The notes: generated from the sequence alone by a model not told the origin. A stretch of DNA of 6,692 nt from an uncultured Eubacterium sp. (GCA_947367725.1 CANBFZ010000102.1:1-6692); one strand, 5' to 3'. Shown: positions 1-6,385, numbered from the stretch's first letter. Translations and numbers: made by a program.

Positions 1-216
1 GGCACAGTGCATCGTAATTTTGTATAACCACGAGTCTATGCTTTCCATATTTCGGAGTTGGTGGAGATGGGTGTATGCTGCAATAAAAACTTCCTGCACC
101 ACGTCATCCCTATCTCTGTCCAAAACACCAAAATGATACGTCAATCGCACAACATTGTCATACTTCTCACAAAGCAGCGCTCTACGCGCTGCCAATTCTT
201 CCTCTGTCATTATCAT
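1..216 (-). CDS. ECF-type RNA polymerase sigma factor, N-terminal part (cut by window edge)
   Basis: Reading the minus strand from 216 gives an open frame of 72 codons that runs off the left edge. Counting from the second in-frame ATG (210), residues 17-66 look like sigma-70 region 2: DDVVQEVFIAAY at 35-46, then LRNMESIDSWLYKI at 52-65. This matches the usual D-VQE-F--AY--L--LR----WLY-I pattern of ECF sigma factors. Region 2 binds core RNA polymerase and the -10 element; region 4, which reads the -35 element, would lie outside the window. I prefer the ATG at 216 because a GGA (minus strand, at 227-225) sits 8 nt upstream; 210 is the alternative. The gene is divergent from trkA. Its promoter is not clear, although two direct repeats lie 75-115 bp upstream. 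The partner anti-sigma factor, if any, is not visible. The family call is firm; the regulon is unknown. Confidence 0.85.
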   Translation of the reverse strand, partial: MIMTEEELAARRALLCEKYDNVVRLTYHFGVLDRDRDDVVQEVFIAAYTHLHQLRNMESIDSWLYKITMHCA

Positions 217-289
217 TACTGCGTTCCATTTCTTTTCATTTTAATAATATCTATCTATTAGTTTATCATATTTCAAAAAAATGAAAAGG

Positions 290-329
290 AACTCCCAGGG
301 GAAAAATATGTAACTTCTAGGGGAAAAAC
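290..329. repeat. Two direct repeats upstream of the sigma gene
   Basis: The sequence AACTCCCAGGGGAAAAAT at 290-307 recurs as AACTTCTAGGGGAAAAAC at 312-329. The two are 22 bp apart start to start, about two helical turns. On the minus strand, which is the sense of the sigma gene, each reads roughly TTTTTCCCCTRGRAGTT. Paired same-face direct repeats upstream of a regulator gene suggest an operator. On the plus strand the first copy begins GGAAC, which resembles an ECF sigma -35 element, with TGT 16 bp after AAC. This could be a weak ECF-like promoter reading toward the array. Both functional readings are inference. Apart from this pair I see nothing gene-like in 217-403. Confidence 0.45.
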
Positions 330-403
330 TTAAAATGACAAAAACAGTAAACACTTTCTTAAAAATCTATATATTTCATTTTTTCATATTAATGACGCAT
401 CGT

Positions 404-762
404 AAGGTTGTGCAAATTGCCATACATTCGACTGGTTTGCACAACCGCAGCACTGCTGCATGCTCTGAAGTTATGCACTTTGATTTCTTTTCAGCGAATT
501 TGCACAACTTCTAATCGCAGCCACACTGTAAAGTTGTGCAAATTGCCATACATTCAACTGGTTTGCACAACTGCAGCACTGCTGCATGCACCGAAGTTGT
601 GCACATTGATTTCTTTCCAGTGAATTTACACAACTTCTAATCGCAGCCACACTATAAAGTTGTGCAAATTACCATACATTCGACTGATTTGCACAACCGC
701 AGCACTGCTGCATGCACCGAAGTTGTGCACATTGATTTCTTTCCAGCGAATTTGCACAACTT
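404..762. repeat. Tandem 126-bp repeat array of six 39-bp inverted-repeat modules
   Basis: Two full copies (404-529, 530-655) and a nearly complete third (656-762) differ by about 6-11 mostly transition changes, so they are around 90-95% identical. Each copy holds two 39-bp modules, GTTGTGC-N25-GCACAAC. Across the array the modules are at 407-445, 470-508, 533-571, 596-634, 659-697 and 722-760, always separated by 24 bp. Ten of the 12 half-sites are exact; 470-476 is GTTATGC and 628-634 is ACACAAC. Half-site centres alternate in orientation every 31-32 bp. The gap inside each copy carries a mini-hairpin GCAGC-ACT-GCTGC followed by TGCATGCA or a near match. Stop-free frames run through the array only because 126 is a multiple of three; no ribosome site or protein-like composition supports coding. 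I do not recognise the family. Confidence 0.9.
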
Positions 763-787
763 TTGGTAGAAATCTTGCATTTTATGC

Positions 788-829
788 GAAGAATCCATTG
801 TCCCATACAATATACGGATTCTTTCATTT
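788..829 (+). terminator. Terminator-like hairpin between the array and trkA
   Basis: AAGAATCC (789-796) pairs with GGATTCTT (816-823). Inside it ATTGT (797-801) pairs with ACAAT (807-811), with a 5-nt loop and a 4-nt bulge (812-815), giving a 13-bp stem. The 3' side continues TCATTTC, a modest T-rich tail that resembles the tail after the padR terminator (TTTCATTTC). It lies just before the trkA promoter. No plus-strand gene precedes it in the window, so it would end transcription coming through the repeat array or insulate trkA. Confidence 0.5.
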
Positions 830-834
830 CACTC

Positions 835-863
835 TTGCAAATTAAAACCGTTTGAATTACAAT
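835..863 (+). promoter_or_regulatory. Probable sigma-A promoter of the trk operon
   Basis: TTGCAA (835-840) and TACAAT (858-863) are separated by exactly 17 bp and match the -35 and -10 consensus at 4 of 6 and 5 of 6 positions. Transcription would start near 870, leaving a leader of about 65 nt before trkA. The leader contains only a small hairpin, CAGGC-ATA-GCCTG (878-890). It is too short to hold a known K+ or c-di-AMP riboswitch of the ydaO type. Confidence 0.6.
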
Positions 864-934
864 AGAAGTTACGCATACAGGCATAGCCTGCTTCATTAGG
901 ACAAAATATAGTAGAACATAAGAGGACAAGTATT

Positions 935-2287
935 ATGATGAATGTAGCAATCGTCGGCGCCGGCAAACTGAGCTTCCGTGTTGCAGAAGCGCTGCTCGGC
1001 GGAGATTATGCAATTACAATTATAGATAAAAATAACGATGTACTGCAGAAACTGTCACAACAGCTTGACGTCATGACCATCAACGCAGATGCCAGAGACT
1101 GCAGTGTCCTAAAAAATATCGATATCAAACACTTCCACTATCTTCTAGCTGCAACCGATAACGACGAAACCAATATGGTGATCGCCTCCTTTGCAAAGAA
1201 ACTAGGCTGCAGACGTGTCATCGCAAGAGTCAGAGATCCAGAACACATGAACCAGTTCGGCTTTATTAAAGAAAGCCTGGGTATTGACTCCATCGTCAAC
1301 CCAGACCTTTCCATCACACTGGAAATTTATAAATATCTTGCAGAAAAATACACACTGAGTAATGGTATTTTCACCAGCGGCAAAATTTCTCTGATAGAAT
1401 TTCCTGCCAAAAAATTCAATAAACTGATCGGTCTTTCCATTCCAGAAGTGCGCGAAGTCATGCCCAATATGCTGATTGCCGCCATTTCCAGAAATGGTAA
1501 AGTCATCATTCCCCACGGCGATGATGAAATCCGCGAACGAGACTATCTCTATGTCATCGGCGAAAAAGACCAGATTATCGACCTGAACAAAAAAGTACAT
1601 GAAAAAGGAAAATACACAAATCTACAGAAAGTCATGATTATCGGCGGCGGAAAAACCGGTTTTTATCTCGCCGAAAAACTTTCTGAATTTGGCGTTGCAG
1701 TAAAACTGGTGGAAAAAAATATGGAGCGCTGCCGCTATCTCTCCACCCATCTCAATAACGTCATGGTTCTCCATAGCGACGGCACAGACATTCCGCTGCT
1801 GGAAGAAGAAAACATGAACGAAATGGATGCGTTTGTAACCGCAACGGGCTATGACGAAGAAAATCTGCTGCTGGCGCTGACTGCAAAGCAGCACGGCATT
1901 GAAGATGTCATTTCTAAAGTCAGCCACGAAAGCTATAAAGACTTGATTGAGCGAATGGGCGTAGATATGGTGCTGAATCCGTTAGACATTACTGCAAGCA
2001 ACATCTTGCGTTTTATTCAGGGTTCCAAAAAAATCATCTCCTCCCTGCTGATTCAAGGACAGGCAGAAATTATGGAAATTGTGGCGCATTCTCATATGAA
2101 AATGATTGATATTCCACTGCATAAGCTAGATTTGCCTGACGGCGTTTTGATTGCGGCCATCCACCGAGGACAAGACGTCATCATTCCAAACGGAGATACC
2201 GTCATCAGATGGAACGACAGGGTCATCATTTTAAGCCTGCTGTCGGAAATCGGCGATCTTGAAAAACTTTTAAAGAACAAAAATTAG
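935..2287 (+). CDS. trkA: Trk potassium uptake system regulatory subunit TrkA
   Basis: This 450-aa cytoplasmic protein has the two-RCK layout of classical TrkA (E. coli TrkA is about 458 aa). It forms a ring under TrkH and gates K+ flow in response to bound nucleotides. RCK_N1 covers about 2-130, with a nucleotide-binding turn VGAGKLS (7-13), acidic Asp31 ending strand 2, and AATDNDETNM (72-81). RCK_C1 covers about 145-220. RCK_N2 covers about 231-350, with a complete GGGKTG (237-242) and Glu260. RCK_C2 covers about 365-445. The first Rossmann loop is GxGxxS rather than GxGxxG, so the two nucleotide sites may differ. There is no signal peptide or membrane segment. The start at 935 has AGAGGA 8 nt upstream; the next codon is also ATG, so 938 is possible. 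It is the first gene of the operon, and its stop codon overlaps the ribosome site of the next gene. Confidence 0.95.
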   Translation: MMNVAIVGAGKLSFRVAEALLGGDYAITIIDKNNDVLQKLSQQLDVMTINADARDCSVLKNIDIKHFHYLLAATDNDETNMVIASFAKKLGCRRVIARVRDPEHMNQFGFIKESLGIDSIVNPDLSITLEIYKYLAEKYTLSNGIFTSGKISLIEFPAKKFNKLIGLSIPEVREVMPNMLIAAISRNGKVIIPHGDDEIRERDYLYVIGEKDQIIDLNKKVHEKGKYTNLQKVMIIGGGKTGFYLAEKLSEFGVAVKLVEKNMERCRYLSTHLNNVMVLHSDGTDIPLLEEENMNEMDAFVTATGYDEENLLLALTAKQHGIEDVISKVSHESYKDLIERMGVDMVLNPLDITASNILRFIQGSKKIISSLLIQGQAEIMEIVAHSHMKMIDIPLHKLDLPDGVLIAAIHRGQDVIIPNGDTVIRWNDRVIILSLLSEIGDLEKLLKNKN

Positions 2288-2290
2288 GAG
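2286..2290 (+). promoter_or_regulatory. Ribosome binding site of first trkH, overlapping the trkA stop
   Basis: AGGAG sits 6 nt before the ATG at 2297 and overlaps the trkA stop codon TAG (2285-2287). Only 9 bases separate the two genes. This arrangement favours coupled translation of TrkA and the first TrkH. Confidence 0.7.
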
Positions 2291-2296
2291 TACACC

Positions 2297-3760
2297 ATGA
2301 CTGTAAATTTTAACAGTGTAGTGCGAATGATGGGGATGCTTCTTCTGGTGCTGGGCATCGGTTTTCTCCCTGCCCTTGCTTGCGCTTTTTTCTACCAGGA
2401 AACTGCTGCAGCAGAAAGCTTTCTGCTCGTCCTGATCCCTTGCCTTCTGCTGGGACTGATTTTAATAAAGACATTCCGCCCTTCTCTGATTCGTCCAAAA
2501 TCCAGAGATGGGTTTCTTATTGTTTCTCTTTGCTGGCTGGTAGCCTCCCTCATCGGCGCTATGCCGCTGTGGTTATCCGGTTCCACTACTTATATAGACG
2601 CGTTTTTTGAAATCTGTTCCGGTTTTTCTACCACTGGTTCCTCTATTCTAACCGATATTGAAGCACTACCCAAGTCCATCCTTTTTTGGCGTTCTTTTAC
2701 CCACTGGCTGGGCGGTATGGGAATCATCGTCTTTGCGATGGCACTGCTTCCTTCCATCGGTGTCGGTGGTCAACTCATTGCCAGCGCAGAAACACCAGGA
2801 CCAACTTTAGATAAAATCTCTCCGAGATTTTCTGATACTGCTAAAAACCTATACTTGATTTACCTGGTTTTTACCGCCGTAGAAACCTTACTGCTCCTTT
2901 TGGGCGGCATGACCTTTTATGATGCATTAATACACACCTTCGGTACAGTAGGCACCGGTGGTTTCTCGACTTATAACAACAGTGTCGCTGCGTTCACAAG
3001 TCCATACATACAGTGGGTGATTATCCTTTTTATGGTACTTTGCGGCATCAACTTTAACCTTTACTTTATTATGGCAAGACACGGTTTAAAAAAAGCATTT
3101 CAGGATTCCGAACTTCGAATTTATTTGCTGTTGATCGGCGGCGTCACCGCTTTGATCGTACTAAATCTGCTTCGCAGCGGCATTTACCAGAACACAGGAG
3201 ATTGTATTCGAGATTCCGCCTTCCAGGTTGCATCCATCATTACGACAACCGGCTATGCCACGACAGATTATGATATCTGGCCAACATTCAGCAGGATGCT
3301 GATTTTTCTGCTGATGCTGACCGGCGCCTGCTCGTCGTCCACTGGCGGCGGCGTAAAAATCATCCGCATTCTGGTTTCTCTAAAACTGATTCGTCGCGGT
3401 GTATCAATGAAACTACACCCGTCAAGAGTCGTTACGGTTACTTTGAATAAACGAGAAATTCCGGCAGATGTGGCAACTGGCATTGCAAATTTCGTCTTCT
3501 TTTATATTTTTGTCGTGTTTGCAGGCGCTATGGTCATTTCCCTCAACGGCTTTGATCTGATGACAACGATTTCCTCCGTGCTGACCTGTGTGGGAAATAT
3601 CGGACCAGGCTTTAACCTGATCGGACCTTCCATGAATTTCTCCATATTCAGTGACTTCTCAAAAGTCATTCTGTCACTTTTGATGATTGCCGGAAGGTTG
3701 GAACTATTTACCTTTTTCATGTTGCTTTCGCCCCACTACTGGAATTCCAACAAAGCATAA
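2297..3760 (+). CDS. trkH: Trk potassium uptake membrane subunit TrkH (first copy, canonical)
   Basis: This 487-aa polytopic membrane protein is the K+-conducting subunit and works as a dimer above a TrkA ring. Length and layout match TrkH (E. coli about 483 aa): N-terminal helices, then four M1-P-M2 repeats. The four filter regions are visible: GFSTTGSS (109-116, Gly114), GTVGTGGFST (216-225, Gly222), ITTTGYATTD (315-324, Gly319) and GNIGPGF (433-439, Gly436). The glycine-rich intramembrane gate after the third pore reads SSTGGGVK (347-354). The conserved pore-facing arginine of the fourth repeat is Arg467 in AGRLE. HWLGGMGI (136-143), typical of the family, follows pore loop 1. All signature residues are intact, so this should be a working K+ translocator. 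It lies 9 bp after trkA and 45 bp before a second, divergent trkH. Confidence 0.95.
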   Translation: MTVNFNSVVRMMGMLLLVLGIGFLPALACAFFYQETAAAESFLLVLIPCLLLGLILIKTFRPSLIRPKSRDGFLIVSLCWLVASLIGAMPLWLSGSTTYIDAFFEICSGFSTTGSSILTDIEALPKSILFWRSFTHWLGGMGIIVFAMALLPSIGVGGQLIASAETPGPTLDKISPRFSDTAKNLYLIYLVFTAVETLLLLLGGMTFYDALIHTFGTVGTGGFSTYNNSVAAFTSPYIQWVIILFMVLCGINFNLYFIMARHGLKKAFQDSELRIYLLLIGGVTALIVLNLLRSGIYQNTGDCIRDSAFQVASIITTTGYATTDYDIWPTFSRMLIFLLMLTGACSSSTGGGVKIIRILVSLKLIRRGVSMKLHPSRVVTVTLNKREIPADVATGIANFVFFYIFVVFAGAMVISLNGFDLMTTISSVLTCVGNIGPGFNLIGPSMNFSIFSDFSKVILSLLMIAGRLELFTFFMLLSPHYWNSNKA

Positions 3761-3805
3761 GCAGAAACCATTTGTGGAAAAACATTTAGGACAAAGGATT
3801 TCATT

Positions 3806-5269
3806 ATGACATACAATTTTCGAGTAATTTTAAAAACAATTGCCGTCGTGCTGCTCTTTGAAGGCACTGCCATGCTGGTGCCTATGGTTTACGGTGTTTA
3901 TCTTACGGAATATCAGTCTGCTTCAGCGCTGTTTTTTCCTGCCGTCTGCTGCATCGGCTTCGGCACGTTTATTTACCGTCATTTAAAATATTACACTCTG
4001 CGCATCAAATCCAGAGAGAGTTTTTTTGTCGCCTTTCTCTGCTGGTTCGTCGTCTGTCTGATCGGCACAATCCCTTACTTTATGTCAAACAGCGGCTATA
4101 CACTTGTGGACAGCATTTTTGAATCTGTTTCCGGGTGGACCACCACCGGCGCCTGGGTTGTCAATACAGCGAAAATGCCTCGTTCCCTACTGCTTTGGAA
4201 AGCCATTTCCAACTGGCTGGGCGGCATGGGGCTGCTGCTTCTGACCATATCACTGTTCCCTGTACTTGGCGTCCAAGGACAAAAGATGGCAGCCGCCGAA
4301 GTCCCTGGACCAGATCTTGAAAAAATGTCTGCCAGAATCAGCGATACCGCAGCGCTAACCTATAAAATCTATATTGCGCTGACGCTAGTTGAATTTCTGC
4401 TTCTGCTTCCAAGCGGACTAGACCCGTTTCACGCTCTGATTAATACCATGTCCACAATCAGTACAGCAGGGCTTCTCAGCGCAGAAGATACCTCCGTACT
4501 GACAAGTGCCTATGTAAAAGCAGTTTTCACTGTGTTTTCACTGGCAGGTTCTGTGAATTTCATGATGTACTTCTATTTGTACAGCAGAAAATGGAAAAAA
4601 GCGTTTAACAATGTAGAAATCAAAACGTATTTGGGACTGCTCACAGGCGGCGCTATGCTCATGGCACTTGTCCTATATGGAAGCGGAAATCACAGTTCAT
4701 TTTTCGGCGCTTTTGGCGATGCTTTCGCACAGGCAACCGCCTTTGGTGCAACTTCGGGATATGAAGTTGACGATATCAACCTTTGGCCTACTACCTGCAA
4801 GATGGTACTGCTGATTTTAGTGTTGATCGGCGGCTGCGGCAACTCCACCAGTGGTTCCATCAAAGTACTGCGTTTCATCATCTATTTCAAAATTATCCTG
4901 CGCGGTATTTACAAGCGAATTCATCCCAGAGCCGTAAAACCTATCATGATTCAAGGAAAACCGGTCAGTGCGGCAACAGCGGCTTCGGTTACTGTATTTA
5001 TGCTGATGTATTTTGCTGTATTTATATTTTCCTCGCTGATTTTAGCGCTGGAGAATCAAGATATGGAAACTACTTTTTCCACAGTCCTAGCCTGTATCAC
5101 TAATAACGGCACTGCATTTGGTGCTATCACGGGCGGAAACTTCAGTATTTTTTCCGCTCCAGGCAAATTATATGCTGCTGCATTGATGCTCGCAGGAAGA
5201 TTAGAAATATATGCAATTATTATTCTGTTCTCCCGCTCGTTTTGGAATTCAGACAGAGCAAGGTCATAA
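3806..5269 (+). CDS. trkH: Second TrkH-family potassium transporter subunit, divergent filter
   Basis: This is another 487-aa TrkH-family membrane protein, colinear with the preceding copy but only about one third identical by eye, so the duplication is old. The four filter glycines appear kept: WTTTGAW (111-117, Gly115), STISTAGLLS (216-225, Gly222), GATSGYE (314-320, Gly318) and TNNGTAF (432-438, Gly435). Surrounding residues depart from the usual TrkH pattern: GGF becomes AGL in pore 2, TTTGY becomes ATSGY in pore 3, and GPG becomes GTA in pore 4. The gate loop is NSTSGSIK instead of STGGGxK. NWLGGMGL (136-143) and the fourth-repeat Arg465 in AGRLE are conserved. AAGGA (3794-3798) lies 7 nt before the ATG. 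It may pair with the same TrkA as a second channel with different ion affinity or selectivity, or co-assemble with the first TrkH. The family call is firm; altered transport is inference. Confidence 0.92.
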   Translation: MTYNFRVILKTIAVVLLFEGTAMLVPMVYGVYLTEYQSASALFFPAVCCIGFGTFIYRHLKYYTLRIKSRESFFVAFLCWFVVCLIGTIPYFMSNSGYTLVDSIFESVSGWTTTGAWVVNTAKMPRSLLLWKAISNWLGGMGLLLLTISLFPVLGVQGQKMAAAEVPGPDLEKMSARISDTAALTYKIYIALTLVEFLLLLPSGLDPFHALINTMSTISTAGLLSAEDTSVLTSAYVKAVFTVFSLAGSVNFMMYFYLYSRKWKKAFNNVEIKTYLGLLTGGAMLMALVLYGSGNHSSFFGAFGDAFAQATAFGATSGYEVDDINLWPTTCKMVLLILVLIGGCGNSTSGSIKVLRFIIYFKIILRGIYKRIHPRAVKPIMIQGKPVSAATAASVTVFMLMYFAVFIFSSLILALENQDMETTFSTVLACITNNGTAFGAITGGNFSIFSAPGKLYAAALMLAGRLEIYAIIILFSRSFWNSDRARS

Positions 5270-5314
5270 ACGGTCTTGTACATATTTCTGTCCCGCCCTG
5301 TTCATGCTATTGGC

Positions 5315-5320
5315 AGGAGG
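5315..5320 (+). promoter_or_regulatory. Strong ribosome binding site deciding the CBS protein start
   Basis: AGGAGG lies 7 nt before the ATG at 5328. The open frame extends upstream to an ATG at 5211 inside trkH, but that would overlap trkH by about 60 bp and precede the start of CBS homology. This site fixes the start at 5328. Confidence 0.85.
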
Positions 5321-5327
5321 AAAAAAC

Positions 5328-5744
5328 ATGACTGTAAAAGATTTAATGTCTGTTCATATTTGCTATGTAAAAAAAGATGCAACTGCTGCTGATGCTGCCA
5401 AACTGATGAAACAGTATGATATTGGATTCGTGCCAGTCTGCGATAACAAAGGCTGCATATTAGGACTCGTTACCGACAGAGATATCGTTTTAAGCGCCAT
5501 ATCTTCGTCTACATGCACTTTATCTAGCCTATCCGTGTCAGATATCATGAAATCCGATATCTTCGCTGTAACCGCAGAAACGAGCGTCCATGATGCCGCG
5601 TGTATTTTTGCAGAAAAAAAAGTGCGCCGCCTGCCTGTTTTAGAAAATAACAAGCTGGTCGGCGTACTGGCATTATCAGATTTAGCAAAGAAAAAAATAT
5701 TCCTTGCTGAAGTCGGCGATATTATGGGTTCCATCTCGACATAA
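5328..5744 (+). CDS. Small protein with two CBS domains (YhcV-like)
   Basis: This 138-aa soluble protein consists almost wholly of a CBS pair (Bateman module), as in B. subtilis YhcV. CBS1 is about residues 2-58, from VKDLMS to LGLVTDRDIVLSAI, with the TDRD ligand-loop motif at 49-52. CBS2 is about 69-125, from SVSDIMKSD through KKVRRLPVLENNKLVGVLALSDLA (97-120), with the equivalent SDLA at 117-120. CBS pairs usually bind AMP, ATP, SAM or c-di-AMP and transmit energy or nucleotide status; the ligand here cannot be read from sequence. It is the last gene of the trk operon, 58 bp after trkH2 with no terminator between. It is therefore likely co-transcribed and may sense nucleotides for the transporter, although a direct partner is inference. 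No clear terminator follows it. Confidence 0.85.
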   Translation: MTVKDLMSVHICYVKKDATAADAAKLMKQYDIGFVPVCDNKGCILGLVTDRDIVLSAISSSTCTLSSLSVSDIMKSDIFAVTAETSVHDAACIFAEKKVRRLPVLENNKLVGVLALSDLAKKKIFLAEVGDIMGSIST

Positions 5745-5879
5745 ATATGAAGTAAACACCTTTCATCTTTAAAAATATACAAATTACAAACCATTCAAAA
5801 CAACTTTAAATTTATAAAACTAACCATTCTGTACTTCTAAAAAAATCACATATTCTTCATAAAAATTCACAAATACTCG

Positions 5880-5908
5880 TTGACTTATTTAACTAATTGT
5901 TTTATCCT
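5880..5908 (+). promoter_or_regulatory. Probable sigma-A promoter of the padR gene
   Basis: TTGACT (5880-5885) and TATCCT (5903-5908) are spaced by exactly 17 bp, with 5 of 6 and 4 of 6 consensus matches. The start point would fall near 5915, so the ATG at 5914 cannot be the normal translation start. The upstream 5745-5879 is very AT-rich and holds no gene or hairpin that I can see. Confidence 0.65.
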
Positions 5909-5926
5909 AATTAATGAGAAAGGATA
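5903..5926. promoter_or_regulatory. Inverted repeat over the padR -10 element, candidate operator
   Basis: TATCCT (5903-5908) and AGGATA (5921-5926) form a perfect 6-bp inverted repeat with a 12-bp spacer. It covers the -10 element on one side and the Shine-Dalgarno region on the other. A dimeric PadR bound here would block its own promoter. PadR proteins commonly autorepress, but the arms do not match the ATGT-N8-ACAT form described for some members, so this is inference. Confidence 0.4.
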
Positions 5927-5934
5927 GGTGCAGT

Positions 5935-6282
5935 ATGACACAAAGAAACAAAAACAAAAGCAATTTTAAAAAAGGTTCCGTAGAAATGCTTCTTCTCCAT
6001 CTTTTAAAAGAAGAAGGCGATTGCTACGGCTATCAGCTTTCCCAGTTAATTAATCAGAGATCAAATGGTGTCTTGATTATTCCGGAGGGTTCCATGTATC
6101 CTACGCTGTACAAGCTGATCGATAACCAGTACATCACAGACTATAAAAAGACTGTGGGAAAAAGAATGACTCGCGTTTATTATCATTTAGAACCATCTGG
6201 TGCGCAGCGTCTTTCTGAGTTGATTGAAGACTATATCGAAGTTGCTTCCGCAATTGAAACGATTATGGGAATCAAAAAATAA
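5935..6282 (+). CDS. PadR-family transcriptional regulator
   Basis: This 115-aa DNA-binding protein has the PadR winged-helix fold. FKKGSVEMLLLHLLKEEGD (11-29) forms the first helices, YGYQLSQLINQ (31-41) the second, and EGSMYPTLYKLIDNQYI (51-67) the recognition helix and start of the wing. RMTRVYYHLEPSGAQRL (77-93) forms the wing strands and next helix, and a short C-terminal dimerisation helix follows to 112. Its length fits the short PadR type without a long C-terminal domain. These proteins usually repress their own gene and a nearby transporter or stress gene in response to small molecules or envelope stress. The ATG at 5935 is preferred over 5914 because the predicted transcript starts near 5915 and AAAGGA or TAGG lies 10 or 6 nt upstream. 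It appears monocistronic, with its own promoter and terminator; its target is not evident. Confidence 0.9.
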   Translation: MTQRNKNKSNFKKGSVEMLLLHLLKEEGDCYGYQLSQLINQRSNGVLIIPEGSMYPTLYKLIDNQYITDYKKTVGKRMTRVYYHLEPSGAQRLSELIEDYIEVASAIETIMGIKK

Positions 6283-6303
6283 GGACATGACACCGAAATG
6301 TCC
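6283..6303 (+). other. Short hairpin immediately after the padR stop codon
   Basis: GGACAT (6283-6288) pairs with ATGTCC (6298-6303) around a 9-nt loop, starting on the first base after the stop. No T-run follows. It may protect the mRNA 3' end or be chance; the real terminator is probably the next hairpin. Confidence 0.35.
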
Positions 6304-6340
6304 CCTAGTTCAAAGAAAATATCATTTGTTTCATCCATGT

Positions 6341-6372
6341 AAGGACTCTTTTAAGGGTCCTTATTTCATTTC
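6341..6372 (+). terminator. Rho-independent terminator of padR
   Basis: AAGGACTC (6341-6348) pairs with GGGTCCTT (6355-6362), 8 bp with one T-G wobble, around the loop TTTTAA. The tail ATTTCATTTC is T-rich. Position and form fit termination of padR transcription. Confidence 0.7.
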
Positions 6373-6385
6373 GCTGTTCGTTGCT

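Noticed and set aside
216..239. Seven-codon leader peptide upstream of the sigma gene (minus strand, stop overlapping the ATG as TAATG)
   Set aside because: It has no ribosome site of its own and is short enough to occur by chance.
58..261. Plus-strand open frame of 67 codons at the left edge
   Set aside because: It lies antisense to the clear sigma region 2 sequence, lacks a ribosome site and has no protein-like domain pattern.
439..760. Integron attC-like sites (RYYYAAC...GTTRRRY)
   Set aside because: GTTGTGC breaks GTTRRRY at its fifth base and GCACAAC breaks RYYYAAC likewise. The gaps hold no cassette genes and there is no integrase in view.
404..762. CRISPR array
   Set aside because: The conserved blocks are only about 7-11 bp and alternate in orientation, the intervening sequences repeat from copy to copy rather than being unique, and no cas gene is present.
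408..845. Open frames with internally repeated protein sequence within the 126-bp array
   Set aside because: The frames stay open only because the period is a multiple of three. There is no Shine-Dalgarno site, substitutions are not biased to third positions, and the conserved parts are the DNA inverted repeats.
669..929. Minus-strand open frame of 86 codons across the array, terminator and trkA promoter
   Set aside because: It overlaps well-supported non-coding signals and has no ribosome site or recognisable domain.
864..934. Riboswitch in the trkA leader (c-di-AMP ydaO or K+-sensing type)
   Set aside because: The predicted leader is about 65 nt with only one 5-bp hairpin, too short for the known class.
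5211..5327. Longer N-terminal form of the CBS protein starting inside trkH2
   Set aside because: AGGAGG at 5315-5320 and the start of CBS homology both point to 5328; the upstream extension is trkH2 sequence read in another frame.
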